Assembly (NCBI RefSeq): GCF_900188005.1
Contig: NZ_FZNR01000004.1
Span: 434,001 to 498,000, forward strand
Length of the DNA stretch: 64,000 bases
DNA from: Actinoplanes regularis
GTDB lineage: Bacteria; Actinomycetota; Actinomycetes; Mycobacteriales; Micromonosporaceae
Direction of reading: 5' to 3'
Part shown: positions 1-8,476 of the stretch, piece after piece
How positions within the stretch are numbered: the first letter of the stretch is position 1
How the letters are laid out: each line of letters opens with the position of its first letter
Position numbers and translations under genes: made by a program
Notes under the pieces: model-generated
Told to the model about the DNA's origin: nothing
What the model saw: only the letters and a program-made list of their open reading frames with translations
The model's database searches: none

Positions 1-64
1 TCTTGTCGGCCTGGATCTATGGCAGATTGATGCAGCGCATTGACTTTCGGGGGAGGTCGTTTAC

Positions 65-1504
65 GTGAGGGTTATCCGCGGCAGAAGGCTGTTGCTCGCG
101 GCGGTGCTGGCTGCCGGAGCGGTTCTGCTGCCGACCGCCGCCCAAGCCGCGACCCCGCTGTCGGCCGCGGCGTCATGCCTGCCCGGTGCGGACACCGCCG
201 CCGACCGGGCGATCGCGACCCGGCTGCGGCCGCTGATGACCGGCCAGCGCCTGGGCGCGGCGGTGAGCGGGCGCAGCATCGCCTGCGCCCGGGTCATCGT
301 CCGGATTGTCCAGCTGCGCGGGCTGCCCCGGCGGGCCGCGGTGATCGCCCTGACCACGGCGATCACCGAGAGCACCCTGAAGAACCACCTCACCGAGGTC
401 GACCACGACAGCCTCGGGCTGTTCCAGCAGCGGCCCTCGCAAGGGTGGGGCCGCCCGGAGCAGTTGGTTGACCCCGTCTACGCGACCGACGCGTTCCTCA
501 ACGCGATGATCCGCAAATACCCGGGTGACAGCTGGTTGAGCGGCGACGTCGGGGCGATCTGCCAGCGGGTGCAGACCTCGGCCTTCCCCGCGGCGTACGG
601 CCGCGAGGTCCACGACGCCGCCCTGATCCTCTCGAAGGTCTGGACCGACGTCCCGGCGGCGCACCCCGGGACGGTTCAGCCGCAACCGGCGACGACCTCG
701 GTGGGCCCGTTCCAGCGCGCCATCGCCACGGCCGCGACCGAACTGGGCCCCCTCGACGGCCGGCACACCCTCGCGATGACCGACTGGAACGGCGACAAGC
801 GGCCCGACCTGATGGTCGTGAAGGGCACGGGCACCGTCACCGGCGGCACCGAGGTGCGCATCATGAACGGGGCGGGCAACCTCTCGTCCCTGCTGCTCAA
901 CACGGCGACCGTGCTCGGCCCGGCCGAGGACGCTGACGTCTACTCGGTCGGTGACTGGAACGGCGACAACCGGCCCGACCTGATGGTGCTGCAGAAGGCG
1001 GGCACGCAGCTGCGGATCGTCGACGGCGCCAGCAACTTCCAGCGGCTGCTCCTGGAGACCACGGTCGGGCTCGCCGGGGTGAACGAGGTCGCGCCGGCCG
1101 ACTGGAACGGTGACGGACGGCTCGACCTCGTCGCGGTGCGGACCGCCGGCACGGCGAGCGGGAAGGTCGAGGTCCAGGTCCTCGACGGGGCCGCGAACCT
1201 GCAGCAGCCGCTCGGACTCACCGTCACGACCAAGGAGGCCGCGGCCGACGGTCTTCGCGCCTCCGTGACGGACTGGAACGGCGACAAGCGCCCCGACCTC
1301 GTCCTGGTCAGCAAGACCGGGCTGCGCGTTCTCGACGGAGCCGGGCAGCTGAGCCGGCCGCTGACGCAGGCGACCGTCGCCACCGACGACCGCCACGAGG
1401 CGCTGGTCAGCGACTGGAACGGCGACGGGCGCCCGGACCTCGTCGTGGTGCAGAAGACCGGAACCGCGAGCGGCCGCGCCGAGGTGTCGATCCTCGGCGG
1501 CTGA
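65..1504 (+). CDS. Secreted lysozyme-like / FG-GAP (VCBS) repeat protein
   Basis: Codes for 479 residues from a GTG preceded by a GGGGGAGG ribosome site. Residues 1-28 are a signal peptide (RGRR, long Ala/Leu core, AQA cleavage site). Residues about 70-195 resemble the lysozyme-like domain of actinobacterial secreted proteins (ITESTLKNH, then DHDSLGLFQQRPSQGWG). From residue 239 on there are five DWNGD(K/N/G)RPDL repeats, typical of FG-GAP/VCBS blades, whose Asp/Asn residues usually bind calcium. The C-terminus is therefore probably a beta-propeller. Export and the repeats are clear; peptidoglycan as substrate is inferred from the N-terminal domain. It stands alone and ends at a hairpin facing the next operon. 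Confidence 0.85.
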   Translation: MRVIRGRRLLLAAVLAAGAVLLPTAAQAATPLSAAASCLPGADTAADRAIATRLRPLMTGQRLGAAVSGRSIACARVIVRIVQLRGLPRRAAVIALTTAITESTLKNHLTEVDHDSLGLFQQRPSQGWGRPEQLVDPVYATDAFLNAMIRKYPGDSWLSGDVGAICQRVQTSAFPAAYGREVHDAALILSKVWTDVPAAHPGTVQPQPATTSVGPFQRAIATAATELGPLDGRHTLAMTDWNGDKRPDLMVVKGTGTVTGGTEVRIMNGAGNLSSLLLNTATVLGPAEDADVYSVGDWNGDNRPDLMVLQKAGTQLRIVDGASNFQRLLLETTVGLAGVNEVAPADWNGDGRLDLVAVRTAGTASGKVEVQVLDGAANLQQPLGLTVTTKEAAADGLRASVTDWNGDKRPDLVLVSKTGLRVLDGAGQLSRPLTQATVATDDRHEALVSDWNGDGRPDLVVVQKTGTASGRAEVSILGG

Positions 1505-1521
1505 CCCGGCCCGTTCGGATC

Positions 1522-1552
1522 CTGGCGACCTGAGGAGGCTTCGGGTCGCCAG
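1522..1552. terminator. Bidirectional hairpin terminator
   Basis: A perfect 9-bp stem, CTGGCGACC (1522-1530) with GGTCGCCAG (1544-1552), and a 13-nt loop. It lies between two convergent genes that end at 1504 and 1571. There is no long T-tract, as is usual for actinobacterial hairpin terminators. Confidence 0.7.
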
Positions 1553-1570
1553 AATCGTATCGAGGGGCGG

Positions 1571-2173
1571 TCAGTCGCCGCTGAGGTCGCGGCGCAGGGC
1601 GACGGCGGCGACAGCCAGGGCGACTACGGCCCAGACCGAGAAGACCTCGATGCCGAAGCCGTCACCGCGGGACGCGTCCATGTAGGACGTCATCGGCAGC
1701 GGCCACCTGAACTGGGTGGCGATGCCCTCGACGATCACGAACCAGATGCCGAAACCGCTGATCAGCCAGGCGGAACGGCGCACGATCGCCGCCAGGGCGG
1801 CACCGAAGACCGCCATGATCGGTACGACGACGAGCGTTCGGAAGTACACCTGACCGCCGTGCCTGAGCAGGTTGGGAACACCACTGAGCAGCGCCAGTGA
1901 CCAGGCCACCGCGACCGTGGTGCCGACCTGCGCGAGCAGCACCTGGAACCGGTTCGGCCGGGCCACGTAGAGCAGCGAGATCGTACGGTGCTGAAAGTGC
2001 TGGGTGACGGTGAGCACCGAGATGCCGAAGGCACCGATCCCGGCGAACAACGCCCACCAGGTGGCGTCCGCGACCCCGGCGGCGGCGGTCACCGCGCCGA
2101 ACAGGGCGAGCGACACCCAGCTGGAGCGGATCGTGGCCATCCGGTAGAGCTCACTGCGAATCAGAGTGATCAT
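1571..2173 (-). CDS. ABC transporter permease
   Basis: A 200-residue integral membrane protein with about six hydrophobic segments and the MITLIRSELYRM-type start common in ABC-2 permeases of actinobacteria. The start ATG overlaps the TGA of the ATPase gene (ATGA at 2170-2173), so the two are translationally coupled. Together they should form an ABC export or membrane-remodelling complex. The substrate cannot be read from the sequence. A longer upstream open frame exists only as an antisense-like shadow inside the ATPase gene. Confidence 0.85.
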   Translation of the reverse strand: MITLIRSELYRMATIRSSWVSLALFGAVTAAAGVADATWWALFAGIGAFGISVLTVTQHFQHRTISLLYVARPNRFQVLLAQVGTTVAVAWSLALLSGVPNLLRHGGQVYFRTLVVVPIMAVFGAALAAIVRRSAWLISGFGIWFVIVEGIATQFRWPLPMTSYMDASRGDGFGIEVFSVWAVVALAVAAVALRRDLSGD

Positions 2174-3048
2174 CAGGCGGCCGCCAGTTCCAGGAAGATC
2201 TGCTCGAGGCTCGGGGCGTCCGTGCTCAGCTCGTACAGCGGAACCCCCACGCCGAAGGCGATCTCGCCCGCCTGCTCGGCCGAGAGGCCGGCGACCTCGA
2301 GGGCCTGACCGTCGCCGCCGACCGTGGCACCGGCCGCCTCGAAGGCGTGCCACAACCGCACCGGATCGCGGCCGCGCACCCGCAACCGCACACCGTCCGA
2401 GCCGGACAGCTCGGCCAGTGGCGTCGCCCGCCGGACCTGCCCCTTCGCGATGATCACCACGTCGTCGACGAGCTGCGCCAGCTCGGCCAGCAGGTGACTG
2501 GAGATCAGCACGGTGCCGCCCGCGTTCGCGTGGTCCCGCAGCAGGCGCCGCAGCCAGGCGATGCCCTCCGGGTCGAGGCCGTTGGCCGGCTCGTCCAGAA
2601 TCAGCACCCGCGGCTCGCCCAGCAGGGCGGTCGCCACCGCGAGCCGCTGCCGCATGCCGAGCGAGTAGTCGCCCGTGCGATGGTGCGCGGCGCCGGCCAG
2701 CCCGACCATCTCCAGCAGGGCGTCGACCCGGGCCCGGCCGGCGCCGGCCAGCATCGCCTGACCGGCGAGGTGCGCCCGCCCGCTCTGCCCCGGGTGGCTG
2801 ATGCCCTGCTCCAGGACCGCGCCGACCTCCCGCAACGGGTCGCGGAGCTCCGTGAACGGCCGCCCGTTGATCAGCGCCGTGCCGGACGTGGGCCGGGTCA
2901 GGCCGAGCAGCATGCGCAGCGTCGTCGTCTTGCCCGAGCCGTTGAGGCCGAGGAAGCCGGTCACCCGGCCCGGGGCGGCGGTGAAGGAGAGGCCGTCCAC
3001 CGCACGAACCTTTCGGTAGGCCTTGGTCAGATCAATGGTCTCGATCAT
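2173..3048 (-). CDS. ABC transporter ATP-binding protein
   Basis: A 291-residue nucleotide-binding subunit. Walker A is GLNGSGKTT (residues 34-42), the signature loop is YSLGMRQR (about 128-135), Walker B with the catalytic Glu is LILDEP (about 149-154), followed by a D-loop (NGLDP) and switch His (ISSHLL). The architecture matches the CcmA/drug-export class. The last ~80 residues form the usual C-terminal extension. The start overlaps the end of the ThuA-like gene by 17 nt and the end overlaps the permease by 4 nt, so all are probably on one mRNA. Confidence 0.92.
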   Translation of the reverse strand: MIETIDLTKAYRKVRAVDGLSFTAAPGRVTGFLGLNGSGKTTTLRMLLGLTRPTSGTALINGRPFTELRDPLREVGAVLEQGISHPGQSGRAHLAGQAMLAGAGRARVDALLEMVGLAGAAHHRTGDYSLGMRQRLAVATALLGEPRVLILDEPANGLDPEGIAWLRRLLRDHANAGGTVLISSHLLAELAQLVDDVVIIAKGQVRRATPLAELSGSDGVRLRVRGRDPVRLWHAFEAAGATVGGDGQALEVAGLSAEQAGEIAFGVGVPLYELSTDAPSLEQIFLELAAA

Positions 3049-3691
3049 GGTCGCGGACTATGCCACACGCCCACAACATTCCACGTTCCGTGATCATTCG
3101 GGTCTGTGGGACCAACAGGTCAGCGTGACTGTGCCCGAGCGTGCAGACGAAGACCCGCCCGGCACCGAAACGGCGCGTCCAGACGACCGGAACTACGGCG
3201 CCGGCGGTCTCCGGCGCACCGTGGTCACCGGTGAAAGTGGTCGTCGCGAGGACCTCCAACGTCGGATCGACGTGCATGAAGTACTGCTCGGTGTGTACGT
3301 CGTAGCTGCTCAGACCGGCCGTGATGGGATGTGTGCCGGTGATGTCCACGGTGTAGTCGACGAAGTCGCCCGGGTGACACACGAACCGCCCACCCACCAT
3401 GTACTGATATCGGGGCGCCTCGAACCCGGTGGCCACGACACCACCGTGCCACCCGGCGAAACCGGCGCCCGCCCGGACCCGCGCGACCAGGCCCTCCTCC
3501 TGCTCGGCGGTGAAACGGGCCCCGGTCCAGCACTGGACGATCAGATCGTAGACGCCCGGCTCGGTGTAGACGTCCAGGCTGTCCGCGATCCGCAGGTCGA
3601 AGCCGTGACCTTCGAGGAAGTCCCGGAACAGGTCGGTGCAGGCGACCGGCTCATGGCCGGCCCACCCGCCCCGGACGACCAGCGCCCTCAC
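3032..3691 (-). CDS. ThuA-like (GATase1-fold) domain protein
   Basis: Codes for 219 residues from a GTG whose bases overlap the TGA of the upstream gene (GTGA at 3688-3691). The sequence starts VRALVVRGGWAGHEP and includes DLIVQCWTG, AGFAGWHGG, GGRFVCHPGDF and HTEQYFMHVDP, a pattern characteristic of ThuA-like proteins (trehalose utilisation family, class I glutamine amidotransferase-like fold). Members are linked to sugar catabolism, but the reaction is mostly unknown. The 17-nt overlap into the ABC ATPase gene is longer than usual. Confidence 0.85.
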   Translation of the reverse strand: MRALVVRGGWAGHEPVACTDLFRDFLEGHGFDLRIADSLDVYTEPGVYDLIVQCWTGARFTAEQEEGLVARVRAGAGFAGWHGGVVATGFEAPRYQYMVGGRFVCHPGDFVDYTVDITGTHPITAGLSSYDVHTEQYFMHVDPTLEVLATTTFTGDHGAPETAGAVVPVVWTRRFGAGRVFVCTLGHSHADLLVPQTRMITERGMLWACGIVRDHDRDH

Positions 3692-4536
3692 GGAAGCTGG
3701 AACAACGTGTTGAAGCGCAGGCCGAGCCACGGCTTGCGGCCGAAGGCGAACGCACCGCCGGACGCCATCGCCTGCCACAGCTTGCGCCGGCGGAAGCCGA
3801 CCAGCAGGGCGTCGCACGCCGACAGGGACAGGACACAGTCGACCTCGCCGCCGTCGGCCGCGACCACCCGGGCCTGGCCGTCATCCAGCCGGAGGACGAA
3901 TCGGGGTGCCCGCCGGATGCGTACCTCGAAACTGCCGGCGAAGCCGCGCGCGCCGGCCGGGTCGACGAGCAGCGGCAGCATCTCGCTCATCACGACCGGC
4001 GCGGCCGCCGCGGCGGACCGCTCGTCGAGCCACGGTCGCGTCCGCAACGCCTTGGCGAGGTCGTACCCGTGCACGACGCTCTCGCTGACGCTGAGCGCGG
4101 CGAGGGTGCCGACGGTGCGGGTCATGCCGGTCCCGTACCACGGCGTGGGCCGGGCGGCCTGGAGATCCGGGTCGGTGTCCAGCGCGGCGAGCAGCTCGTC
4201 GGCGCATTCGCGCAGCGTGCCGGCGGCCTCACCGGGCTCCGCGAACGTCACCACGGCCAGCGCCCGGGCGTTCGTCGAGGCCACCACCTCGGGCAGGGTC
4301 TCCCCGGTGCCGAGGTTGGCGACGATGTCCGGGGTCAGGTCCTCGCCGCGCACGGCCAGCGCGAAGGCGCGGTAGACCACGCCGAGGTGGGCGACCAGCT
4401 GGCCGATGTTCCAGTCCAGGCCGGGCACGGGGGTGTCCAGTCGCGCGGAGCGGACCTGGTCGACCAGGCGGCGGCTTTCACGGTCCAGGGCCGCGCGGAG
4501 GGCGTCCCGGTCAGGCTCGACGATCATCCTCGGCAT
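3688..4536 (-). CDS. Maleylpyruvate isomerase (MDMPI) family protein
   Basis: A 282-residue protein of the mycothiol-dependent maleylpyruvate isomerase-like family. The N-terminal four-helix region has LDWNIGQLVAHLGVVYR, matching the W-x4-L-V-A-H-L metal-binding motif. A second motif, SVSESVVHGYDLAKAL, supplies the other His. The last ~90 residues resemble an SCP2/MDMPI C-terminal domain. Two ATGs are possible (4536 and 4527); neither has ideal Shine-Dalgarno spacing. It heads the overlapping operon with the ThuA-like and ABC genes. The substrate is unknown. Confidence 0.8.
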   Translation of the reverse strand: MPRMIVEPDRDALRAALDRESRRLVDQVRSARLDTPVPGLDWNIGQLVAHLGVVYRAFALAVRGEDLTPDIVANLGTGETLPEVVASTNARALAVVTFAEPGEAAGTLRECADELLAALDTDPDLQAARPTPWYGTGMTRTVGTLAALSVSESVVHGYDLAKALRTRPWLDERSAAAAAPVVMSEMLPLLVDPAGARGFAGSFEVRIRRAPRFVLRLDDGQARVVAADGGEVDCVLSLSACDALLVGFRRRKLWQAMASGGAFAFGRKPWLGLRFNTLFQLP

Positions 4537-4757
4537 CCTGCACGACCGATCGAGGGCGCGCATCAATCTATCGGACCGAACCCCGGGAAGGGGGCTGCGC
4601 GGGCCGTACCGGCACCCCGCGGTCTTACGGGCCACTGCCCGGCCACCGGAGCGGGTGAAGAATTCCTGACCACGAAAACCGGCGACAGTCCGGCATCGCT
4701 GCTCGCGCGAGCCGGGGAACCGATCAACCGCCTGTCGCAGCAGTACGTGACGGACCG

Positions 4758-6029
4758 CTACGTCCGTTCTGCAGTGCTTTGCGCGGGGAGATGCCGGCCC
4801 AGGGGTGCCGGCCGTGTGATGCGGTCGCGCAACCCTTTGACGAACATCGCGGCGCCCGCGCAGGCCAGGATCGCGATGGTGGTGAAGACCGTGCGTGGGC
4901 CGGCGAACTGGAGTGCGGGCCCGGCGGCCACCGAACCGATGAAGCCGGCCAGGTTCTCGGTGGTGGTCACCGCGGCCAGGACGTGTGGTCGCAGGTCGGG
5001 CGGGGTGCGCAGGGTGAAATGCGTGATGAGGGTTGCCGCGAGGACCGGCGTGGCCACTCCGGTCAGGAACAGACCGGCTCCGATGATGATCGGCTGCTCG
5101 ACGAGCAGCAGCCACAGCGGTACGCAGAGCAGGGCCGCGGCCGCGGTCAGCGCTGTGGTGCCCATTCGGCTCAGTGCGGTCACCGCGATCAGGCTGCCGA
5201 GGGCGAGACCGGCTCCGTTCGCCGTGGTGAGCAGGCCCAGGGTGCGCGGATCGCCGCCGAGGTCGTGCAGGACCAGGACCGGCAGGCAGAGGAAGACGGC
5301 CGGGAGCGCGAGGGTCACCAGGGTCAGGGCGGCGCCGAACAGGCGCAGGGTGGGATCGTTCAGCACCTGACGGAAGCCGCTGCTCCTCGTGGGACGGCCG
5401 TTGCCGCTCGCGGGACGCTCGCCCGGGTCCGTTGCGAGGGTGGTCGGGTGTGGCCGGACGAAGGTGAGCACGATCAGGAAGGAGCCGAGGTAGGTCGCGG
5501 CGTCGATCCAGAGGACCTGGGCCGGGCCGAGCGACGCGATGAGGATGCCGCCGGCGGCGGGGCCGGCGAGCGCGGCCATCCTGGTCGCCGCGTCGATGAG
5601 GCTGTTGGCGCGGCCGAGCAGGTGTTCGTCCGCGCCGCGCACGGGACCCAGCAACTCGGGCAGGATCAACCGCTGGGACGCGACGTACGGCGCGGTGAAC
5701 ATGCCCAGCCCGAACGAGACCGCGAGCAGGATCGGCAGATTCAGTGCGCCGGCCAGGTGCAGCAGGGGGATCGATGCCATCAGCGGCGCCCGGGACGCGT
5801 CGCCGATCAGCATGACGCGCCGTGCACCCAGCAGGGCGACCAGTTTGCCGCTGACCAGTCCCACGGTCACGACACCGACGAACTCGGCGGTCAGCACGAG
5901 GCTCATCTTCACCGGCGAACCCGTGGTGACCAGCACGAACCAGGGCAGGGCCAGCAGAGTCAGCCAGGAACCGAACGTGGACAGCAGCTTCGCGGTGAAG
6001 AGCGCGAGCAGGCCCGGCGTGCGAAGCAT
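4758..6029 (-). CDS. MFS transporter (major facilitator, DHA1-like)
   Basis: A 423-residue polytopic protein with about twelve hydrophobic segments, beginning MLRTPGLLALFTAKLLSTFGSWLTL. This resembles the macrolide-efflux/MefA-like branch of MFS transporters with ArsR-type partner regulators. The ATG overlaps the TGA of the regulator gene (ATGA, 6026-6029), so the two form one operon starting at the leaderless promoter near 6604. Drug or metabolite export is inferred from family and context; the substrate is not visible. Confidence 0.85.
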   Translation of the reverse strand: MLRTPGLLALFTAKLLSTFGSWLTLLALPWFVLVTTGSPVKMSLVLTAEFVGVVTVGLVSGKLVALLGARRVMLIGDASRAPLMASIPLLHLAGALNLPILLAVSFGLGMFTAPYVASQRLILPELLGPVRGADEHLLGRANSLIDAATRMAALAGPAAGGILIASLGPAQVLWIDAATYLGSFLIVLTFVRPHPTTLATDPGERPASGNGRPTRSSGFRQVLNDPTLRLFGAALTLVTLALPAVFLCLPVLVLHDLGGDPRTLGLLTTANGAGLALGSLIAVTALSRMGTTALTAAAALLCVPLWLLLVEQPIIIGAGLFLTGVATPVLAATLITHFTLRTPPDLRPHVLAAVTTTENLAGFIGSVAAGPALQFAGPRTVFTTIAILACAGAAMFVKGLRDRITRPAPLGRHLPAQSTAERT

Positions 6030-6604
6030 CAGCTCGGGTCGTCGGGGACGGGCACGGCGTAGGCGAAGAACGCGACCTTGCGGGCGCCTTCCCTGCGGGG
6101 CCGGGCGGTGTCGGTGTACTCCGCGAGGACGGCTTTGATCCGCTGGGTCGCCTCGGTGAGCTCGGCGGGGTCGAGGTGGCCCAGGTCCTCGCCGATCCAG
6201 GCCGCCTCCCGCCACGCGGTGTCGAACTCGTCCTCGCGGCGCTGGAACTCGTCGAGGGCGGCGAGTCGGCGGGCGATGAACTGCTCCCGGAGCGCCCGGG
6301 AGGCGGCGGCGAACTCGGGCGAGCCGTCGCCGGTCGCGCTCCAGGTGATTCCCCGGCTGGTGGCCTGCCAGGGCCGCTCCCGGCCGCGGGCCAGGTCGAG
6401 GGCGGGCTCGACGAGGCCCCATCGCACCAACTGGCTGACGTGGTAGCTGACCGAGGCCGTCGATTCGCCGGTCAGATCAGCCAGCCTCCGGCCGGTCGCC
6501 GGGCCGTCGACGGTCAGCAGTTCGAGCAGTTTGAGCCGGATCGGATGGGCCAGCGCGCGCAGCGCCTGCGGGTCGGTGATCTGCTTGCTCTGCCGGGCGG
6601 TCAC
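6029..6604 (-). CDS. ArsR-like winged-helix transcriptional regulator
   Basis: A 191-residue protein. Residues 10-80 form a winged helix-turn-helix (ALRALAHPIRLKLLELL, then STASVSYHVSQLVRWGLVE), the pattern of ArsR/GntR-like HTH_20 regulators. The C-terminal half is charged and helical. The GTG start has no Shine-Dalgarno sequence but lies exactly six nucleotides after a TATCTT -10 box, so the mRNA is probably leaderless. Two palindromic boxes overlap this promoter and suggest autoregulation. The gene is coupled to the MFS transporter it probably controls. Confidence 0.85.
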   Translation of the reverse strand: MTARQSKQITDPQALRALAHPIRLKLLELLTVDGPATGRRLADLTGESTASVSYHVSQLVRWGLVEPALDLARGRERPWQATSRGITWSATGDGSPEFAAASRALREQFIARRLAALDEFQRREDEFDTAWREAAWIGEDLGHLDPAELTEATQRIKAVLAEYTDTARPRREGARKVAFFAYAVPVPDDPS

Positions 6605-6640
6605 TTAGCCAAGATATCTTGGCCAATAAGTCTTGGTCAA
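6605..6640 (-). promoter_or_regulatory. Sigma70-type leaderless promoter of the ArsR-like/MFS operon
   Basis: On the minus strand, -35 TTGACC (6640-6635), an 18-bp spacer and -10 TATCTT (6616-6611) are followed by GGCTAA and then the GTG start at 6604. Standard spacing places transcription start at the G of GTG. Confidence 0.75.
6609..6636. promoter_or_regulatory. Tandem CCAA-N6-TTGG operator boxes
   Basis: Two abutting 14-bp boxes. The first (6609-6622), CCAAGATATCTTGG, is a perfect palindrome. The second (6623-6636), CCAATAAGTCTTGG, keeps both half-sites. Both overlap the -35/-10 region of the ArsR-like gene and are the obvious candidate for its binding site. Confidence 0.7.
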
Positions 6641-6669
6641 TGGGTGGAGCGCTCCGTGCGATGATGATC

Positions 6670-6703
6670 TTGACAATTGCCTGTTCAGACCTATCCTGTC
6701 GCG
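6670..6703 (+). promoter_or_regulatory. Leaderless promoter of the 6704 membrane-protein gene
   Basis: -35 TTGACA (6670-6675), a 16-bp spacer and -10 TATCCT (6692-6697), then six nucleotides to GTG at 6704. It is divergent from the ArsR-like promoter about 30 bp away. Confidence 0.75.
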
Positions 6704-7468
6704 GTGAGGATCAGGTTCTTCGAATGGGTGGCGCGGCGGCGCGTGGCGGTGCTGGCCGTCACACTGTTGGTCGCCGTCGTCCTCGAGGCGTTTCGACGGA
6801 CCAACGGCGACCACTATTACTCGAGGTCCTTCTTCTCGCTCAACGTTTTGCCGATGGTGCTGCTCCTGGCGGTCGGCTTCGCAGGCCGCTCATTTCGCCC
6901 GGCGAAGTTGGTGGCGCGCCCCGAACTGCCCGCATTCGATGTTCCGGCGGATCCGGGCATGATTCTCTGCGGCGCGGCCTTCAGCTTCATGTACGTCCAG
7001 CAAATGGGCGGGCTGATCCATGAATTCGTGGAGGACCGCGACCTCTGGTTCCTGATGATTTTCGGGGTTCTCTGGATCGGCTTGCTGGTCCCCTTCTGGC
7101 GGGCGGCCCTGGGCCGGATCGGCGTGCGGCTTCGCCCTGACGGGATCGTCGATCGACAATTGCACGGCTCGCTCTTCGTGCCATGGGAGGCCCTGGCCCT
7201 CCCGCATCCGGCTTTCGCCTACGACCCGCAGCGGGTCACCCTCTTTCTCGCTCACCCCGGGTTGGTCCGTAGGCGCGGCCTTCGGATGGGCAGCACGGCT
7301 TTGCTACCAGCGGTGGGCGTCAACGCGGAGCTGCTGGCCCGCGCGATCCATGAGTACGCGCACCGCCCGGAGCTGCGACCGGCCATCGGCTCGGCGGCGG
7401 AGCTGGCCCGGTTCATGGCGATTCCACAGGTCAACGCGCTTGTGGAGCGGGTCCCCGCAGCGAGCTGA
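6704..7468 (+). CDS. Hypothetical membrane protein
   Basis: Codes for 254 residues. The GTG at 6704 is preferred over the upstream TTG because it sits at the predicted transcription start and the protein then begins VRIRFFEWVARRR. Four hydrophobic stretches (about residues 12-28, 46-58, 84-100 and 118-136) are followed by a soluble C-terminal half with the look of a PH-like domain (RIGVRLRPDGIVDRQ, FVPWEAL). I recognise no family with certainty. It is divergent from the ArsR-like operon and could be affected by the same operators. Confidence 0.7.
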   Translation: MRIRFFEWVARRRVAVLAVTLLVAVVLEAFRRTNGDHYYSRSFFSLNVLPMVLLLAVGFAGRSFRPAKLVARPELPAFDVPADPGMILCGAAFSFMYVQQMGGLIHEFVEDRDLWFLMIFGVLWIGLLVPFWRAALGRIGVRLRPDGIVDRQLHGSLFVPWEALALPHPAFAYDPQRVTLFLAHPGLVRRRGLRMGSTALLPAVGVNAELLARAIHEYAHRPELRPAIGSAAELARFMAIPQVNALVERVPAAS

Positions 7469-7506
7469 ACGCGGGGAATCGGGCCCGTGGGGCACCCGGC
7501 AAGTCC

Positions 7507-7518
7507 TAGCCTACGAAC
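7507..7518 (+). promoter_or_regulatory. Leaderless -10 box of the FNT channel gene
   Basis: TAGCCT (7507-7512) followed by six nucleotides and then GTG at 7519. There is no convincing -35 and no Shine-Dalgarno sequence. Confidence 0.5.
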
Positions 7519-8421
7519 GTGCCCTTGGCGACCAACCCCGAGCCGTTCATGCTCAGCCCGGCGCAGATGGCCCAGGCTGCCGAGGACGCCGCCTACGCGA
7601 AGGCGACCGGCAAGCCGCTGAAGTCCTTCCTGCTCGGCCTCACTGCCGGCGGGTACATCGCGCTGGGCTTCGTGTTCTACGTGACCAGTCAGGTCGGGGC
7701 GGCGAATCTGGCCTGGTGGGGCGGAGCGCGAGTGCTGGGCGGCATCGTCTTCGCGACCGGGCTGGTGCTGGTCGTGCTGACCGGTGCGGAGCTGTTCACC
7801 TCCTCGACGCTGACGCTGACCGCGCGGGCCAGCGGGCGCATCACCTGGGGACAGCTCTTCATCAACTGGGGCGTCGTCTACGTCGCGAACTTCCTCGGCG
7901 CGATGACGATGGTCTTCCTGGTCTTTCTCGGCGGCACCTGGCACAACGCGAAGGGTGCGTGGGGCGCGGTGGTGCTCAACACCTCGCTGGCGAAGCTCCA
8001 CCACGACTTTCTCGAGGCGTTCACGCTCGGCGTGCTCTGCAACCTCATGGTGTGCCTGGCGGTCTGGGCCGGTTACTCCGGCCGCACCACCACCGACAAG
8101 ATCCTGGCCGTCACCATGCCGGTCGCGCTCTTCGTCTCCTCGGGTTTCGAGCACTCGGTGGCCAACATGTTCATGTTGCCGCTGGGGCTGCTGATCAAGG
8201 ACAGCGCCGGCGCCGACTTCTGGAGCGGCACCGGGCTCGCCAAGGGGGATTTCGCGGACCTGACCTGGGCCGACTTCCTGCTGCACAACCTTGCGCCGGT
8301 CACCCTGGGGAACATCGTCGGTGGCGGAGTCATGATCGGCATCCTCTACTGGACGATCTTCTACTACATAGAACGGCCGGGAAAGCAGCTCAAGGCGGCC
8401 AAGCGGCGCGGTCCCCGGTAG
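7519..8421 (+). CDS. Formate/nitrite transporter (FNT) family channel
   Basis: A 300-residue membrane channel subunit of the FocA/NirC family, normally a pentamer that passes small monovalent anions such as formate, nitrite or hydrosulfide. Visible hallmarks are VLTGAELFTSS (about residues 87-96, omega-loop region), HDFLEAFTLGVLCNLMVCLAVW (162-183) and SSGFEHSVANMF (207-218). The last contains the conserved pore histidine (His212), equivalent to FocA His209. No formate or nitrite enzyme gene is adjacent, so the natural substrate is open. The GTG start has a leaderless -10 box and the gene ends at a strong hairpin. Confidence 0.9.
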   Translation: MPLATNPEPFMLSPAQMAQAAEDAAYAKATGKPLKSFLLGLTAGGYIALGFVFYVTSQVGAANLAWWGGARVLGGIVFATGLVLVVLTGAELFTSSTLTLTARASGRITWGQLFINWGVVYVANFLGAMTMVFLVFLGGTWHNAKGAWGAVVLNTSLAKLHHDFLEAFTLGVLCNLMVCLAVWAGYSGRTTTDKILAVTMPVALFVSSGFEHSVANMFMLPLGLLIKDSAGADFWSGTGLAKGDFADLTWADFLLHNLAPVTLGNIVGGGVMIGILYWTIFYYIERPGKQLKAAKRRGPR

Positions 8422-8426
8422 CAGCC

Positions 8427-8456
8427 GCCCGGCGCCAGGTCACCCTGGCGCCGGGC
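8427..8456. terminator. Strong intrinsic terminator between convergent genes
   Basis: A perfect 13-bp GC-rich stem (8427-8439 with 8444-8456), a TCAC loop, then ACTTTTCA. It lies between the FNT gene and the convergent protease gene. Confidence 0.85.
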
Positions 8457-8476
8457 ACTTTTCACGTACGACCTGA

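Noticed and set aside
4069..5370. Plus-strand frame over the MDMPI-like and MFS genes
   Set aside because: Antisense to two well-supported genes, no domain and no translation signal.
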